Shown here one piece after another: positions 36,904 through 46,575 of a DNA stretch of 64,000 nt (position 1 is the stretch's first letter; each line of letters starts with the position of its first letter). This DNA comes from Acerihabitans sp015654925 (GTDB lineage Bacteria; Pseudomonadota; Gammaproteobacteria; Enterobacterales; Enterobacteriaceae), in the NCBI RefSeq assembly GCF_047324175.1, contig NZ_CP178732.1:1488001-1552000 (forward strand), written 5' to 3'. Both the position numbers and the translations under genes were made by a program. The notes beneath the pieces were generated by a model. It was given only the letters and a program-made list of their open reading frames with translations. It was not told where the DNA came from and searched no databases.

Positions 36904-38154
36904 CTATGGCGACACGTTACCGTTGCCGGGGCTTCCAGGCAAGCGGGAAGTGCGTGTGTCGCGGGGCAGCGGCGAATCTACATCACGGATGCGCCACATG
37001 CAATAACCGGCGCCGCCAATCATTAGCAGCGCCACAAAAAAGACCGCGTGGAACTGCCAGATTTCCGAAATCAGGCCCGCCAGCGAACCGGCGATAATCC
37101 AGCCCACCCGCCCGCTATTGGTAAACAGCGTCGTGGCGGCGCCGGCCTGGCCGGGCATCAGATCCTGGAAATAAATCATACCGATGCCCGCCAGGATACC
37201 GATAAACACCGCGTTAAGCAGTTGCAGCGCCAGCAGCGCCAGCGGGGCGGTAAATACCAGCAGGCCGAAATAAAACAGCAGTCCGGCGCCGACGGCCACG
37301 CGCATCAGCAGCCGGTTGCCGAAGCGTTTGGAGACATAGCCGGCAATCAGCATGGTGGGAATTTCCAGCCCGGCGGCGGCGCCCATCATCAGCCCGGCCA
37401 GTTTTTCCGGCAGATGCAGTTCATGGATCAGGTAGAGCGGCATATTGATCAGATACATGCAGTTGCAGGTCCACATCAGGGTGCAGGCGATAAACAGCAG
37501 CAGGGCGGCGCGGCGATTACGGCGGGGCGCTTCCAGCACCGCGGCGGTTTTCAGCGCCGTTTTGCGCATTGACGGCAGCATTAGCCACACCAGGGCGCCG
37601 CACAGCAGGAACGTGACGGCGGCCATCATATACATGGCCTTGAAACCGAACCCCAGCGCCAGGGCGAATGCCAGCGGCGGCCCGATCACCCATGCCAGGG
37701 AAACCTGCGCGCGCATTACCGAGCTGAACATGACCGCTTCGCGCCCGGTGCGTTCGGCATGCTCGCGCGCCAGGGCGAACATCTGCGGATTGGCGGTGGA
37801 CCCGAAGCTGGTCAACAGCACGCCGCAAGCCAGCAGCACAAAATAGTTGCGGCTGAAGGCAAACAGCACGCACCCCGCGGCGCCCAGCAGGCAGCACTGT
37901 AGTATTAGCTGCTTGCGATCGCCTTGTTTATCGGAGCGGCCGGCCAGGAATTGGCTCACCGCAATGCCGATCGCCGCGCTGCCGGTATAAAACAACCCCA
38001 CCATGAAGGGCCGCGCCTGGACTTCCGTGGACAGAAACAGGCTCAGGGTAGGCAACTGCAGCGCGCCGGCGATACCGGAAAGAAAAGCAATGGCCAGAAA
38101 TGCCGAAGCGGCCATATCGGGCAGGCGCCAGGATAGCGCGGTAGGGGTATGCAT
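36904..38154 (-). CDS. setB: Sugar efflux transporter SetB
   Basis: MFS sugar exporter of 416 residues (E. coli 393, so about 20 residues longer at the C-terminus, TSRLPGSPGNGNVSP). Twelve helices. Blocks AIAFLSGIAGALQLPTLSLF, FLAGRSDKQGDRKQLI and GSTANPQMFALAREHAERTG match SetB. Exports lactose and glucose in E. coli. It is divergent from fruBKA, as in E. coli. Confidence 0.92.
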   Translation of the reverse strand: MHTPTALSWRLPDMAASAFLAIAFLSGIAGALQLPTLSLFLSTEVQARPFMVGLFYTGSAAIGIAVSQFLAGRSDKQGDRKQLILQCCLLGAAGCVLFAFSRNYFVLLACGVLLTSFGSTANPQMFALAREHAERTGREAVMFSSVMRAQVSLAWVIGPPLAFALALGFGFKAMYMMAAVTFLLCGALVWLMLPSMRKTALKTAAVLEAPRRNRRAALLLFIACTLMWTCNCMYLINMPLYLIHELHLPEKLAGLMMGAAAGLEIPTMLIAGYVSKRFGNRLLMRVAVGAGLLFYFGLLVFTAPLALLALQLLNAVFIGILAGIGMIYFQDLMPGQAGAATTLFTNSGRVGWIIAGSLAGLISEIWQFHAVFFVALLMIGGAGYCMWRIRDVDSPLPRDTRTSRLPGSPGNGNVSP

Positions 38155-38412
38155 GATGTTATGTCGAAATAAAAACGGATGGACGCGCGAATGATACGCC
38201 TGCCGGCCAAAAACAAAAGAGGCTGGCGAAAAAAAAGACGCTCTGCGCGGCGGATGGCGCGCCGGTCATTCGGCCTTCAGCATGGGTTCAGCAAACGCTG
38301 GCTAACGACGCCGGCAGGCGGTGAAAAGAGGCAAAATGTGCGTCGCTTCAAAGATCCAACATCAATAATACGGCGGTGCTTGCATTCGCAGGCACAACGT
38401 CGGAGACTTTAT

Positions 38413-38424
38413 TGAAACGTTTCA
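38413..38424 (+). promoter_or_regulatory. Cra (FruR) operator 1
   Basis: The perfect palindrome TGAAACGTTTCA, the best form of the Cra site, lies 90 bases before the fruB ATG. Cra represses fruBKA unless fructose-1-phosphate is present. Confidence 0.88.
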
Positions 38425-38478
38425 GCGTCGTTGTTTGGCGGTTTTCCAAACGATTGCGCTTTTATTTCCCATTTAAGC

Positions 38479-38490
38479 TGAAACGATTCA
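38479..38490 (+). promoter_or_regulatory. Cra (FruR) operator 2
   Basis: TGAAACGATTCA, one mismatch from a perfect palindrome, 24 bases upstream of fruB. E. coli fruB also has two Cra sites. Confidence 0.85.
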
Positions 38491-38513
38491 ACGTTCAGCA
38501 AGCGAGGAGAGGT

Positions 38514-39653
38514 ATGTTTGATCTGTCATTGAAAGATATTCATCTCGGTGCTCAAGCGCAGAACAAGCAAGAGGCCATCGCCCAGGTTGCTTCAGCCCTG
38601 GCGCAAGCAGGCAGCGTCAGCGCGGGCTATGTTGACGGCATGCTGGCCCGCGAGCAGCAAACGTCCACCTTTTTAGGCAATGGCATCGCTATTCCCCATG
38701 GCACTACCGATACCCGCGATCTGGTGCTGAACACCGGCGTACAGGTTTTCCAGTTTCCCCAGGGGATTGACTGGGGCGACGGCCAAACCGCCTATGTGGT
38801 GATCGGTATCGCCGCCCGCTCCGATGAGCATCTCGCGCTGCTGCGCCAGTTGACCCATGTATTAAGCGATGACAGCGTAGCCGCCCGGTTGGCGACCACC
38901 ACCTCCGCCGAAGAACTGCGCGGCGCATTGACCGGCGAGCGGCAGCCCGCGCCCTTCCTGTTTGATATTTCCCTGATGAGCCTGGATGTCGCCGCCGGCG
39001 ATCTGATGACGCTAAAAGCGCTCAATGCCGGCCGGTTGCAGCAGGCCGGCGCGGTGGATGCCTCCTTTGTCAGCCAGGTTATCAGCGGGCAGCCGCTGAA
39101 TCTGGGCCAGGGCGTCTGGCTCAACGATAGTACCGATGGCAATTTGGCCAGCGCCGTGGCCGTCAGCCGCCCGGCGGCGGCGTTCGACGCCGGCGGCGAG
39201 ACCGTAGCGCTACTGGTGACCGTCGCCATGGCCGACGACCGGCCGCTGGCGGTGCTGAACGCCCTGGCGGATCTGTTATCGTCGGGCAACGCGTCCCGTC
39301 TGCTGACCGCCGACGGCCCGGCCCTGCTGGCATTGCTTAGCGGCGAAACCGCCGCCCCGGCATCGGCATCGCTGCACAGCGCGGAATTCGTGGTGCGCAA
39401 CGAACATGGCCTGCATGCGCGGCCCGGCACCGCGTTAGTCAATGTGATCAAACAGTTCAACAGCACGATTACCGTCACCAACCTCGACGGCAGCGGCAAG
39501 CCGGCCAACGGACGCAGCCTGATGAAGGTCGTGGCCCTGGGAGTGAAGTGCGGACACCGGCTGCGTTTTACCGCCGACGGCGATGATGCTGAACAGGCGC
39601 TGAAGGCTATTGGCGAGGCGATTGCCTCAGGTTTAGGGGAGGGTGCGGCATGA
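38514..39653 (+). CDS. fruB: Fructose PTS diphosphoryl transfer protein
   Basis: FruB (DTP), 379 residues (E. coli 376). EIIA-Fru domain at the N-terminus with phospho-His62 in IAIPHGTTDT; a central linker; and a C-terminal HPr-like domain with its His in VVRNEHGLHARPGT. It passes phosphate to FruA for fructose uptake. The start at 38514 has GAGGAGAGG upstream and matches the E. coli N-terminus. It overlaps fruK by four bases. Confidence 0.96.
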   Translation: MFDLSLKDIHLGAQAQNKQEAIAQVASALAQAGSVSAGYVDGMLAREQQTSTFLGNGIAIPHGTTDTRDLVLNTGVQVFQFPQGIDWGDGQTAYVVIGIAARSDEHLALLRQLTHVLSDDSVAARLATTTSAEELRGALTGERQPAPFLFDISLMSLDVAAGDLMTLKALNAGRLQQAGAVDASFVSQVISGQPLNLGQGVWLNDSTDGNLASAVAVSRPAAAFDAGGETVALLVTVAMADDRPLAVLNALADLLSSGNASRLLTADGPALLALLSGETAAPASASLHSAEFVVRNEHGLHARPGTALVNVIKQFNSTITVTNLDGSGKPANGRSLMKVVALGVKCGHRLRFTADGDDAEQALKAIGEAIASGLGEGAA

Positions 39654-40606
39654 GTAGGCGCGTTGCCACGATTACATTGAATCCGGCCTATGATTTGGTC
39701 GGTTATTGCCCCGAAATCGAACGCGGGGAAGTTAACCTGGTGCAAACGGCAGGACTGCACGCTGCGGGAAAAGGGATCAATGTGGCCAAGGTGCTTAAGG
39801 ATCTCGGCATCGATGTAACCGTCGGGGGCTTTCTGGGCAAGGACAACCAGGATGGTTTCCAATTGCTGTTCAGCGATCTGGGCATTGCCAACCGTTTTCA
39901 GGTGGTGCAGGGGCGTACCCGCATCAACGTCAAGCTGACCGAAAAGCAAGGTGATGTCACCGATTTTAATTTTTCCGGGTTTAACGTCACGCCGCAGGAT
40001 TGGGAGCGTTTCGTCAACGACTCGCTGACCTGGCTCGGCCAGTTCGATATGGTGGCGGTCAGCGGCAGCCTGCCGGCGGGCGTCCCGCCGGAAGCGTTTA
40101 CCGAATGGATGATCAAGCTGCGCAGCCACTGCCCGTGCATAATTTTCGATAGCAGCCGCGAGGCGCTGGTGGCCGGCCTGAAAGCCGCCCCCTGGCTGGT
40201 CAAACCCAACCGCCGCGAATTGGAAATCTGGGCCGGGCGTAAATTACCCACCCTGTCCGATGTGGTGGTGGCCGCGCATGCGCTGCGCGAACAGGGCATT
40301 GCCCACGTGGTTATCTCGCTGGGCGCCGAGGGCGCGCTGTGGGTTAACGCCTCGGGCGCCTGGCTGGCCAAGCCGCCGGCCTGCGAAGTGGTCAGCACCG
40401 TGGGCGCCGGGGACTCCATGGTCGGCGGGTTGATCTACGGCCTGCTGATGCGCGAGTCCAGTGAACATACCTTACGTCTGGCCACCGCCGTGGCGGCGCT
40501 GGCCGTAAGCCAAAGCAATGTCGGCATCACCGATCGGCCGCAATTGGCCGCGATGATGGCCCGAGTCGATCTAAAACCTTTTAATGACCGGTTGGAGGCA
40601 CAATGA
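39650..40606 (+). CDS. fruK: 1-phosphofructokinase
   Basis: PfkB-family kinase that converts fructose-1-phosphate to fructose-1,6-bisphosphate; 318 residues (E. coli 312). The substrate motif HAAGKGINVAKVLKDLG is near residues 38-54 and the catalytic motif STVGAGDSMVGGLI is near residue 250. Overlaps fruB and fruA by four bases each, so the three are tightly coupled. Confidence 0.96.
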   Translation: MSRRVATITLNPAYDLVGYCPEIERGEVNLVQTAGLHAAGKGINVAKVLKDLGIDVTVGGFLGKDNQDGFQLLFSDLGIANRFQVVQGRTRINVKLTEKQGDVTDFNFSGFNVTPQDWERFVNDSLTWLGQFDMVAVSGSLPAGVPPEAFTEWMIKLRSHCPCIIFDSSREALVAGLKAAPWLVKPNRRELEIWAGRKLPTLSDVVVAAHALREQGIAHVVISLGAEGALWVNASGAWLAKPPACEVVSTVGAGDSMVGGLIYGLLMRESSEHTLRLATAVAALAVSQSNVGITDRPQLAAMMARVDLKPFNDRLEAQ

Positions 40607-42309
40607 AAACGCTGCTGAAAATAGACAGCTCGCTGGGGCAGGCCCGTAGCCACCTGGTGAAAAAAATACTGGCCGACGCCGCGCCCGACGCGGGTCTGAC
40701 CCTGGTTGATTCCGCCGCCGACGCCGAGTTGATCGTGCTGGTGGGCAACGGCGCGGCCGATGCCGCCCTGAACGGCAAACGGGTCTATGCCGGCGATGCC
40801 TCCCTGGCGGCCAGCCGGCCCGGCGAATTCCTGGCGCGGGCGAAAACCGACGCCGCCCTTTATCAGGCGCCGGCGGCTAGCGCGCCAGCCGCGGCCGGGG
40901 CGGCGCCGAGCGTCGCGGGACCCAAACGGGTGGTGGCGATTACCGCGTGCCCTACCGGCGTGGCCCATACCTATATGGCGGCCGAAGCCATTGACGGCGA
41001 AGCGAAAAAACGCGGCTGGTGGGTGAAAGTGGAAACCCGCGGTTCAGTGGGCGCGGGCAATGCCATTACGCCTGAAGAAGTGCAGCAGGCCGATTTGGTG
41101 ATTGTGGCCGCCGATATCGAAGTGGATCTGAGCAAATTCGCCGGCAAGCCCATGTATCGCACCAGCACCGGCCTGGCGCTGAAAAAAACCGCCCAGGAAC
41201 TGGATAAAGCGGTGCTTGAAGCCAAAATCTATCAGCCCAAGCAGGGATCGAACGAAGCCGGCGATAATGACGAGAAAAAATCCTCTCCCGGCGCCTATCG
41301 CCATTTGCTGACCGGCGTGTCCTATATGCTGCCGATGGTGGTGGCGGGCGGTTTGTGTATCGCCCTGTCGTTTGTGTTCGGGATTCACGCGGCGGAACAG
41401 CCGGGTACCCTGGCGGCGGCGCTGATGCAAATCGGCGGTAAATCGGCCTTTGCCCTGATGGTGCCGGTGCTGGCCGGGTTTATCGCCTTTTCCATCGCCG
41501 ATCGTCCCGGGTTGACGCCAGGACTGGTGGGCGGCATGCTGGCGGTCAGTACCGGCGCCGGTTTTATCGGCGGTATCATCGCCGGTTTCCTGGCCGGGTA
41601 TGTGGCCAAGCTTATCAGCACCAAGCTGCCGTTGCCGCAAAGTATGGCCGCGCTTAAACCCATTCTGATCATTCCGCTTATCGCCAGCCTGGTTACCGGC
41701 CTGGTGATGATTTATGTGGTCGGCACCCCGGTGGCCAAGATCCTGACCGGCCTGACCAACTGGCTGCAATCCATGGGCACCGCCAACGCCATACTGCTGG
41801 GCGCGATTCTCGGCGCCATGATGTGCAGCGATATGGGCGGGCCGATTAACAAAGCCGCGTATGCCTTTGGCGTGGCCTTGCTCAGCACCCAGACCTATGC
41901 GCCGATGGCCGCGATTATGGCCGCCGGCATGGTGCCGCCGCTGGGTATCGCCGTCGCGACGCTGCTGGGACGCAATAAGTTTGATAAAACCGAACGCGAG
42001 GCGGGCAAAGCCGCTTTTGTTCTCGGCCTGTGCTTTATCTCCGAGGGGGCGATTCCGTTTGCCGCCCGCGACCCGTTCCGCGTTATCCCGTGCAGCATGA
42101 TTGCCGGCGCGGTCACCGGCGCATTGTCGATGTTCTTCGGCGCCAAGCTGATGGCGCCGCACGGCGGGATGTTCGTGCTACTGATCCCGGGGGCGATTAC
42201 GCCGGTGGTAGGTTACCTGATCGCCATTGCCGCGGGCACTCTGCTGCTGGGCGTGATGTACTCGATGCTCAAACGCCCGGATGCCGAACTGGCAAAAGCC
42301 CTGGCGTAG
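40603..42309 (+). CDS. fruA: Fructose PTS EIIBC component
   Basis: Membrane fructose permease, 568 residues (E. coli 563). An N-terminal degenerate EIIB' domain, an EIIB domain with phospho-Cys in ITACPTGVAHTYMAAEAI (about residue 113), and an EIIC membrane domain with GAIPFAARDPFRVIP. It phosphorylates fructose at C1 as it enters. Linker between domains is rich in Ala/Pro. Last gene of the fru operon. Confidence 0.96.
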   Translation: MKTLLKIDSSLGQARSHLVKKILADAAPDAGLTLVDSAADAELIVLVGNGAADAALNGKRVYAGDASLAASRPGEFLARAKTDAALYQAPAASAPAAAGAAPSVAGPKRVVAITACPTGVAHTYMAAEAIDGEAKKRGWWVKVETRGSVGAGNAITPEEVQQADLVIVAADIEVDLSKFAGKPMYRTSTGLALKKTAQELDKAVLEAKIYQPKQGSNEAGDNDEKKSSPGAYRHLLTGVSYMLPMVVAGGLCIALSFVFGIHAAEQPGTLAAALMQIGGKSAFALMVPVLAGFIAFSIADRPGLTPGLVGGMLAVSTGAGFIGGIIAGFLAGYVAKLISTKLPLPQSMAALKPILIIPLIASLVTGLVMIYVVGTPVAKILTGLTNWLQSMGTANAILLGAILGAMMCSDMGGPINKAAYAFGVALLSTQTYAPMAAIMAAGMVPPLGIAVATLLGRNKFDKTEREAGKAAFVLGLCFISEGAIPFAARDPFRVIPCSMIAGAVTGALSMFFGAKLMAPHGGMFVLLIPGAITPVVGYLIAIAAGTLLLGVMYSMLKRPDAELAKALA

Positions 42310-42378
42310 CATTGCCGGCTAAGGCGCGAGCGCGCCATCCGCGGCGCGCCGGGCTTTAGGCGGCTTGCCAACAATTTG

Positions 42379-42405
42379 ACGGGGCGGCTTGCCGCCCCGT
42401 TTTGC
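42379..42405 (+). terminator. fruBKA terminator
   Basis: CGGGGCGG-like stem (42380-42387 with 42392-42399, loop CTTG) ending in TTTT, about 70 bases after fruA; a good intrinsic terminator. Confidence 0.85.
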
Positions 42406-42479
42406 TGCGATAAAAACACGTGCTGCGACGCCTGGGAACGCTATTGCCGGGCGGATAGCGATATGGAACAGGAGCGGTG

Positions 42480-45353
42480 ATGAAACGGATTGATAAAATC
42501 TATGCCTGGATGTCCGAACAATTCGAACCCTTCACCCGCAATGAATTGCGTGAACGGGGCGGGTTTACCACCCAGGACATTGCCGAAGCCCTGGCGATAC
42601 TGCGTAATAACGTTAGCTTTGAACTAAATAACCTGCTGCGCCTGGGACTGATTATTAAAATCAGGGGGCGGCCGGTGAGGTATTTACCCAAAGCCGGCAT
42701 TGAACGACTGCTGGCCATTAAACTCGGCGAACCGTGCGGCGAATTCGCCGATCTTGCCGCTTTGCTTAACCCGGCCTCCTTGCCCGCGGCGCCGGTGGAT
42801 GAAAAACCGGTAGCCGTGCGTGATAAAAACAACCCCTTCAGCATGTTGATCGGCGCCGACAGCAGCTTGAAAAATCTGGTCGAGCAGGCCAAAGCCGCCG
42901 TACTTTACCCCCCCAGCGGTCTGCATACGCTGATTACCGGTCAAACCGGCGTCGGTAAAAGCCTGTTTGCCTCGATGATGTTTAACTACGCCCGTTATGT
43001 CGGCCGCTTTGCGCCCGGCACCCCGTTTATTGTGTTCAACTGCGCCGATTACGCCATGAATCCCCAATTATTAATGGCCCATCTCTTCGGTTATGTTAAA
43101 GGCGCCTTTACCGGCGCCGGCGCGGACAAAGAGGGGCTGATTCAAAAGGCCGACGGCGGCATGCTATTTCTTGATGAAATACATCGCCTGCCGCCGGAAG
43201 GCCAGGAAATGGTGTTCTATTTCATGGATAGCGGCACCTATAGCCGCCTGGGGGAAACCGAACGCGGCCAGACCGCCAGCGTGTTGCTGGTGGGCGCGAC
43301 CACGGAAGATCCCAAATCATCGTTATTGCAGACCTTTGTCCGGCGCATTCCGATTATTATCGATATCCCCACCTTCGAGCAGCGCAGCGCCAAAGAAAAA
43401 ATCGAGCTGCTGAAGTTCCTGCTGGTAAAAGAAGCGCACCGCATCCAAAAGCCGATTCGCATCGATGCCGAAGCCATGAAGGCCCTGATCGGCAATACCG
43501 CGTTTGGCAATATCGGCCAGATGAAATCCAATGTCCAACTGGTGTGCGCCAATGGATTTTTGCATTGCCTGCATCAGGATACCGTCAGTATCGCTTTCCG
43601 GGATTTACCCGGCGAGGTAAAAAACGGCTTTTTTTACCTGAGCGGCAGACGCAGTGAAATGCAGCAAATCACCGATCGCCTGGAAAACGAACTGGTGGTC
43701 GGGCCGCAGGATGACTCCCGGTCGTTGCAGGAGGACGATCAATACGAACCTTCGTTTAATTTGTATAACGTGATCGAAGGCAAGGTCGGTTTTATGCAGG
43801 AACGGGGTATGTCCCATGATGAGATAGTGCGTTTTATCACGCTGGATATCAGTATTCATTTAAACAGCTTTTATCTCAAATTCCAGAACGGCAACCGCCT
43901 GCAGGAGAATATTCTCAAGCTGGTGAATGAAGATATCCTCGGCTTTGCCCAGACGATGAGAGTTCTGGTGGAGCGGGAACTGAACCAACGCCTTACTGAA
44001 CGTTTTCTACTGGCGTTCAGCCTGCATTTGACCTCTTTTCTGGAACGGGTGAATAACCATTATCCGCTCGCCTATCCCAATATCGACAATGCGGTGAATA
44101 ATCATGCCGTTGAATATGCCGTCGCCCTCAAGCTCAAGACGGCCATTGAGGAGAAATTTGCGGTAACCGTACCCGATATGGAAATTATTTACCTGACGCT
44201 GCTGATCGGTTCGCTGCTCAAGACGCAGCAGGAAGAACGGGTGGCGGTGCTGGTGGCCATGCACGGCAGCGGTACGGCCGGTTCCATGGCCAATGTGGCG
44301 CAAAAACTGTTGGGCGAAGGCGTGATCGACAGCATCGACATGCCGCTGGATCTGAGTCCGAAACTGGTGCTTGACCAGATGCGGCAGCGGATTAAAGATC
44401 TTAACCAGGGTAAAGGGGTGCTGTTATTGGTGGATATGGGATCGCTGAGCGGCTTTGGCGACATAATTATGCAGGAAACGGGGATTCCGGTCCGCACCCT
44501 GACCATGGTTTCCACCCCTACCGTAATCGAAGCCGTGCGGAAATCCGCCGGTATGGATATGGATCTCGACGATATTTATTTTTCATTATGCGATTTTAAA
44601 GGCTACGGCAATTATCAAAAAACCGCCCAGCAGCAGGATACGTCGGGTTTGCTGCAAAAAGTCGAGGCGATACTGAGCGTGTGCTCCACCGGCCAGGGCA
44701 CCGCCGAAAAATTGAAAATCTTTGTCGACGGCATGCTGCAAGGCATGGGGCGCGGTGATATCAACGTAATAGCCATGTCCCTGGGCGAAATTGAACAACA
44801 GCGCGCAACGCTTATGGGACGCTATCGGTTTATCATGGCGCTGGGGATCGCCGACCCGCGCATCGGGGCCCCTTACCTAACGCTGGAACAGCTATTTTCC
44901 AGCGATGGGGAAGCACAGTTTACGCGCCTGGTGCAACATTACCCCGTGACCGCGCCAGCGGTTAAACCCCATGCCATGGTGCGCAAAATCAGCGAAGAGA
45001 GCATGAATGAATTCATCACTTATCTCAACCCGCACAAGATAGTCGAGCCGATACTGGAATTTATCAGCCTGCTGGAAACGCTGGAGCGCCGATCGTTTGA
45101 TAATGGCATGAAAATCAGCCTGAGCGTGCATATCGCCAGCGCGCTGGAACGGATGATCCGTAATACCGGCCTGGTTTATCAGGGCCGGCTGGCTGACGTG
45201 CAGCAGCAACGTCTCCAGGCATATCGGCAGGCAGCATCGTGTTTTGAAAAAAAACTCGCGCTTACTCTGGATGATAGCGAACTGGCTTATTTGCTGGAAA
45301 TCGTCACCGAATTAAGCAATCGCAGGTGCGTGCCTGAAGATAATGATTTGTGA
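42480..45353 (+). CDS. LevR/DgaR-type sigma-54 PTS activator
   Basis: A 957-residue transcriptional activator. An N-terminal helix-turn-helix (QDIAEALAILRNNVSFELNN) is followed by a sigma-54 AAA+ domain with Walker A GQTGVGKS near residue 154 and GAFTGA near residue 208, which contacts sigma-54. Then come PTS regulation domain 1, an EIIA-Man-like domain with His in AMHGSGTA (about residue 595), an EIIB-like part and PRD2 with His in HIASALERM (about residue 884). PTS phosphorylation should tune it. ATG at 42480 was taken (AGGAGC upstream) over the GTG at 42477. It precedes a mannose-family PTS it probably controls. The closest named group is LevR, DgaR, GfrR and ManR; which one cannot be said. 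Confidence 0.88.
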   Translation: MKRIDKIYAWMSEQFEPFTRNELRERGGFTTQDIAEALAILRNNVSFELNNLLRLGLIIKIRGRPVRYLPKAGIERLLAIKLGEPCGEFADLAALLNPASLPAAPVDEKPVAVRDKNNPFSMLIGADSSLKNLVEQAKAAVLYPPSGLHTLITGQTGVGKSLFASMMFNYARYVGRFAPGTPFIVFNCADYAMNPQLLMAHLFGYVKGAFTGAGADKEGLIQKADGGMLFLDEIHRLPPEGQEMVFYFMDSGTYSRLGETERGQTASVLLVGATTEDPKSSLLQTFVRRIPIIIDIPTFEQRSAKEKIELLKFLLVKEAHRIQKPIRIDAEAMKALIGNTAFGNIGQMKSNVQLVCANGFLHCLHQDTVSIAFRDLPGEVKNGFFYLSGRRSEMQQITDRLENELVVGPQDDSRSLQEDDQYEPSFNLYNVIEGKVGFMQERGMSHDEIVRFITLDISIHLNSFYLKFQNGNRLQENILKLVNEDILGFAQTMRVLVERELNQRLTERFLLAFSLHLTSFLERVNNHYPLAYPNIDNAVNNHAVEYAVALKLKTAIEEKFAVTVPDMEIIYLTLLIGSLLKTQQEERVAVLVAMHGSGTAGSMANVAQKLLGEGVIDSIDMPLDLSPKLVLDQMRQRIKDLNQGKGVLLLVDMGSLSGFGDIIMQETGIPVRTLTMVSTPTVIEAVRKSAGMDMDLDDIYFSLCDFKGYGNYQKTAQQQDTSGLLQKVEAILSVCSTGQGTAEKLKIFVDGMLQGMGRGDINVIAMSLGEIEQQRATLMGRYRFIMALGIADPRIGAPYLTLEQLFSSDGEAQFTRLVQHYPVTAPAVKPHAMVRKISEESMNEFITYLNPHKIVEPILEFISLLETLERRSFDNGMKISLSVHIASALERMIRNTGLVYQGRLADVQQQRLQAYRQAASCFEKKLALTLDDSELAYLLEIVTELSNRRCVPEDNDL

Positions 45354-45364
45354 TAAAGATCACT
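45349..45364 (+). promoter_or_regulatory. CRP-like site after the activator gene
   Basis: TGTGATAAAGATCACT fits TGTGA-N6-TCACA with one mismatch and overlaps the stop codon of the activator gene. It is about 290 bases before the PTS genes and could give catabolite control. Inference. Confidence 0.5.
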
Positions 45365-45444
45365 CTAAATAGCCATTTCGCCGCGGCAGGCTGGCATTAT
45401 TTAACGCCATAATTTTACTATCCACTTATGTTGCGAATAATTGA

Positions 45445-45472
45445 CAGTGTATTACCCCTGTTTAATACACTG
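45445..45472. promoter_or_regulatory. Inverted repeat, probable activator-binding site
   Basis: A perfect 10-bp inverted repeat CAGTGTATTA / TAATACACTG with an 8-base spacer lies about 120 bases upstream of the -24 element, the normal place for a sigma-54 enhancer site. A second copy of the half-site (CAGTGTATCA, 45501-45510) and a related AGCGTATCA (45521-45529) follow. Confidence 0.7.
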
Positions 45473-45590
45473 CCGTTGTTTGGTCTCAGCGATTCCTTGC
45501 CAGTGTATCAAGCCGCTAATAGCGTATCATTTTATTTTGTATTGGCTGGCCAAGCCGCGCCGGCTGCGGAGTGGGCGTAATACAGAATAA

Positions 45591-45606
45591 TGGCATGGTT
45601 GTTGCT
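45591..45606 (+). promoter_or_regulatory. Sigma-54 (-24/-12) promoter
   Basis: TGGCATGGTTGTTGCT matches TGGCAC-N5-TTGCW with GG at 45592-45593 and GC at 45604-45605, the strict 10-base gap. It lies 50 bases before the PTS EIIA start and downstream of a sigma-54 activator gene. Confidence 0.85.
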
Positions 45607-45655
45607 ATATATTTAGCGGGATTATTTAGCATTTCGTTGACGGGAAATTAAGACG

Positions 45656-46087
45656 ATGAATACAGCAATTATCATTGCTACCCACGGCGCCGCTGCCGAA
45701 CCCCTATTAAATACCGCGCAAATGATTATCGGGGCGCAGGACAATGTCGGTTTTATCACTTTTATGCCGGGTGAAAACGTCGATACGTTGGTACAAAAAT
45801 ACCGGGCGCTGTTACCCGGGCTGGATACCCACGACGGGCTGCTGTTTTTGGTGGATATGTATGCGGGCAGTCCGTTTAACGCGGCCAGCCTGCTGGCGGT
45901 GGACCGGCCCGATTGGGATGTAATCACCGGCGTCAGCGTGCCGATGCTGATTAATTTGTTTCTGGAACGCGAGGGTTTCGAGAATTATGAGCAGTTGGTG
46001 AATGCCACCATCGAAATGGCGAAAGAGGGTGTGAAGTCGTTAAAACAAAGTCTGAAAAATAATAACGATGTGGATGAGGAACTTTAA
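45656..46087 (+). CDS. PTS mannose-family EIIA component
   Basis: EIIA of the mannose/fructose/sorbose PTS family, 143 residues. It has the phosphorylated His in MNTAIIIATHGAAAEPLL (about residue 10) and the segment LFLVDMYAGSPFNAA. It takes phosphate from HPr and hands it to the EIIB encoded next. The stop is immediately followed by the EIIB ATG. The ribosome site is weak. Unlike E. coli ManX, EIIA and EIIB are separate proteins. Confidence 0.9.
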   Translation: MNTAIIIATHGAAAEPLLNTAQMIIGAQDNVGFITFMPGENVDTLVQKYRALLPGLDTHDGLLFLVDMYAGSPFNAASLLAVDRPDWDVITGVSVPMLINLFLEREGFENYEQLVNATIEMAKEGVKSLKQSLKNNNDVDEEL

Positions 46088-46564
46088 ATGAATATTTTAC
46101 TAGTGCGGATTGACGATCGTTTTATTCATGGCCAAGTGGTGACCCGCTGGATAAAAGAGTATCCCGCCGAACGTTTAATTGTGGTGTCCGATGCGGTGGC
46201 GGCGGATGAGTTGCGTAAATCATTATTGATTTCCGTTGCGCCATCGAATATGAAAGCCAGCGTGGTATCGGTGGATAAAATGATTAAAGCCTGGGGCAGT
46301 CCGCGTTACGAAAACGTCACGGCGTTTTTATTATTCGAAAACCCAACCGATATTTTACGCATGGTGGAAGGCGGCGTAAAAATCGACAGTATTAACGTCG
46401 GCGGCATGCGGTTTGAAAACGATCGTGAACAAGTCACCAAATCGGTCAGCGTTACCGGCCAGGATATTGCCGCATTCCGGGCCTTGCAGCAATTGGGCAT
46501 TAAACAGGAATTACGTCAATTACCTTCCGACTCTCCCGTCGATTTCATGACTAAATTAAAATAA
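46088..46564 (+). CDS. PTS mannose-family EIIB component
   Basis: EIIB-Man-type protein of 158 residues. The phospho-His is in RIDDRFIHGQVVTRW (about residue 15), and the segment VKIDSINVGGMRFEND is family-typical. It passes phosphate from EIIA to the incoming sugar. It starts immediately after the EIIA stop codon and is 11 bases before EIIC. Confidence 0.9.
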   Translation: MNILLVRIDDRFIHGQVVTRWIKEYPAERLIVVSDAVAADELRKSLLISVAPSNMKASVVSVDKMIKAWGSPRYENVTAFLLFENPTDILRMVEGGVKIDSINVGGMRFENDREQVTKSVSVTGQDIAAFRALQQLGIKQELRQLPSDSPVDFMTKLK

Positions 46565-46575
46565 ATGAGGGGATC

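Larger units (their letters stand above)
38155..38513. promoter_or_regulatory. setB-fruB divergent control region
   Basis: The 359-base spacer between setB and fruB contains two Cra operators at its fruB end. The upstream open frame that runs into fruB from 38376 lacks homology and a ribosome site. Confidence 0.6.

Noticed and set aside
38792..40129. A 445-residue minus-strand frame over fruB/fruK
   Set aside because: Antisense shadow of two recognised genes with no family features.
41044..42162. A 372-residue minus-strand frame over fruA
   Set aside because: Antisense shadow of fruA; low-complexity composition.
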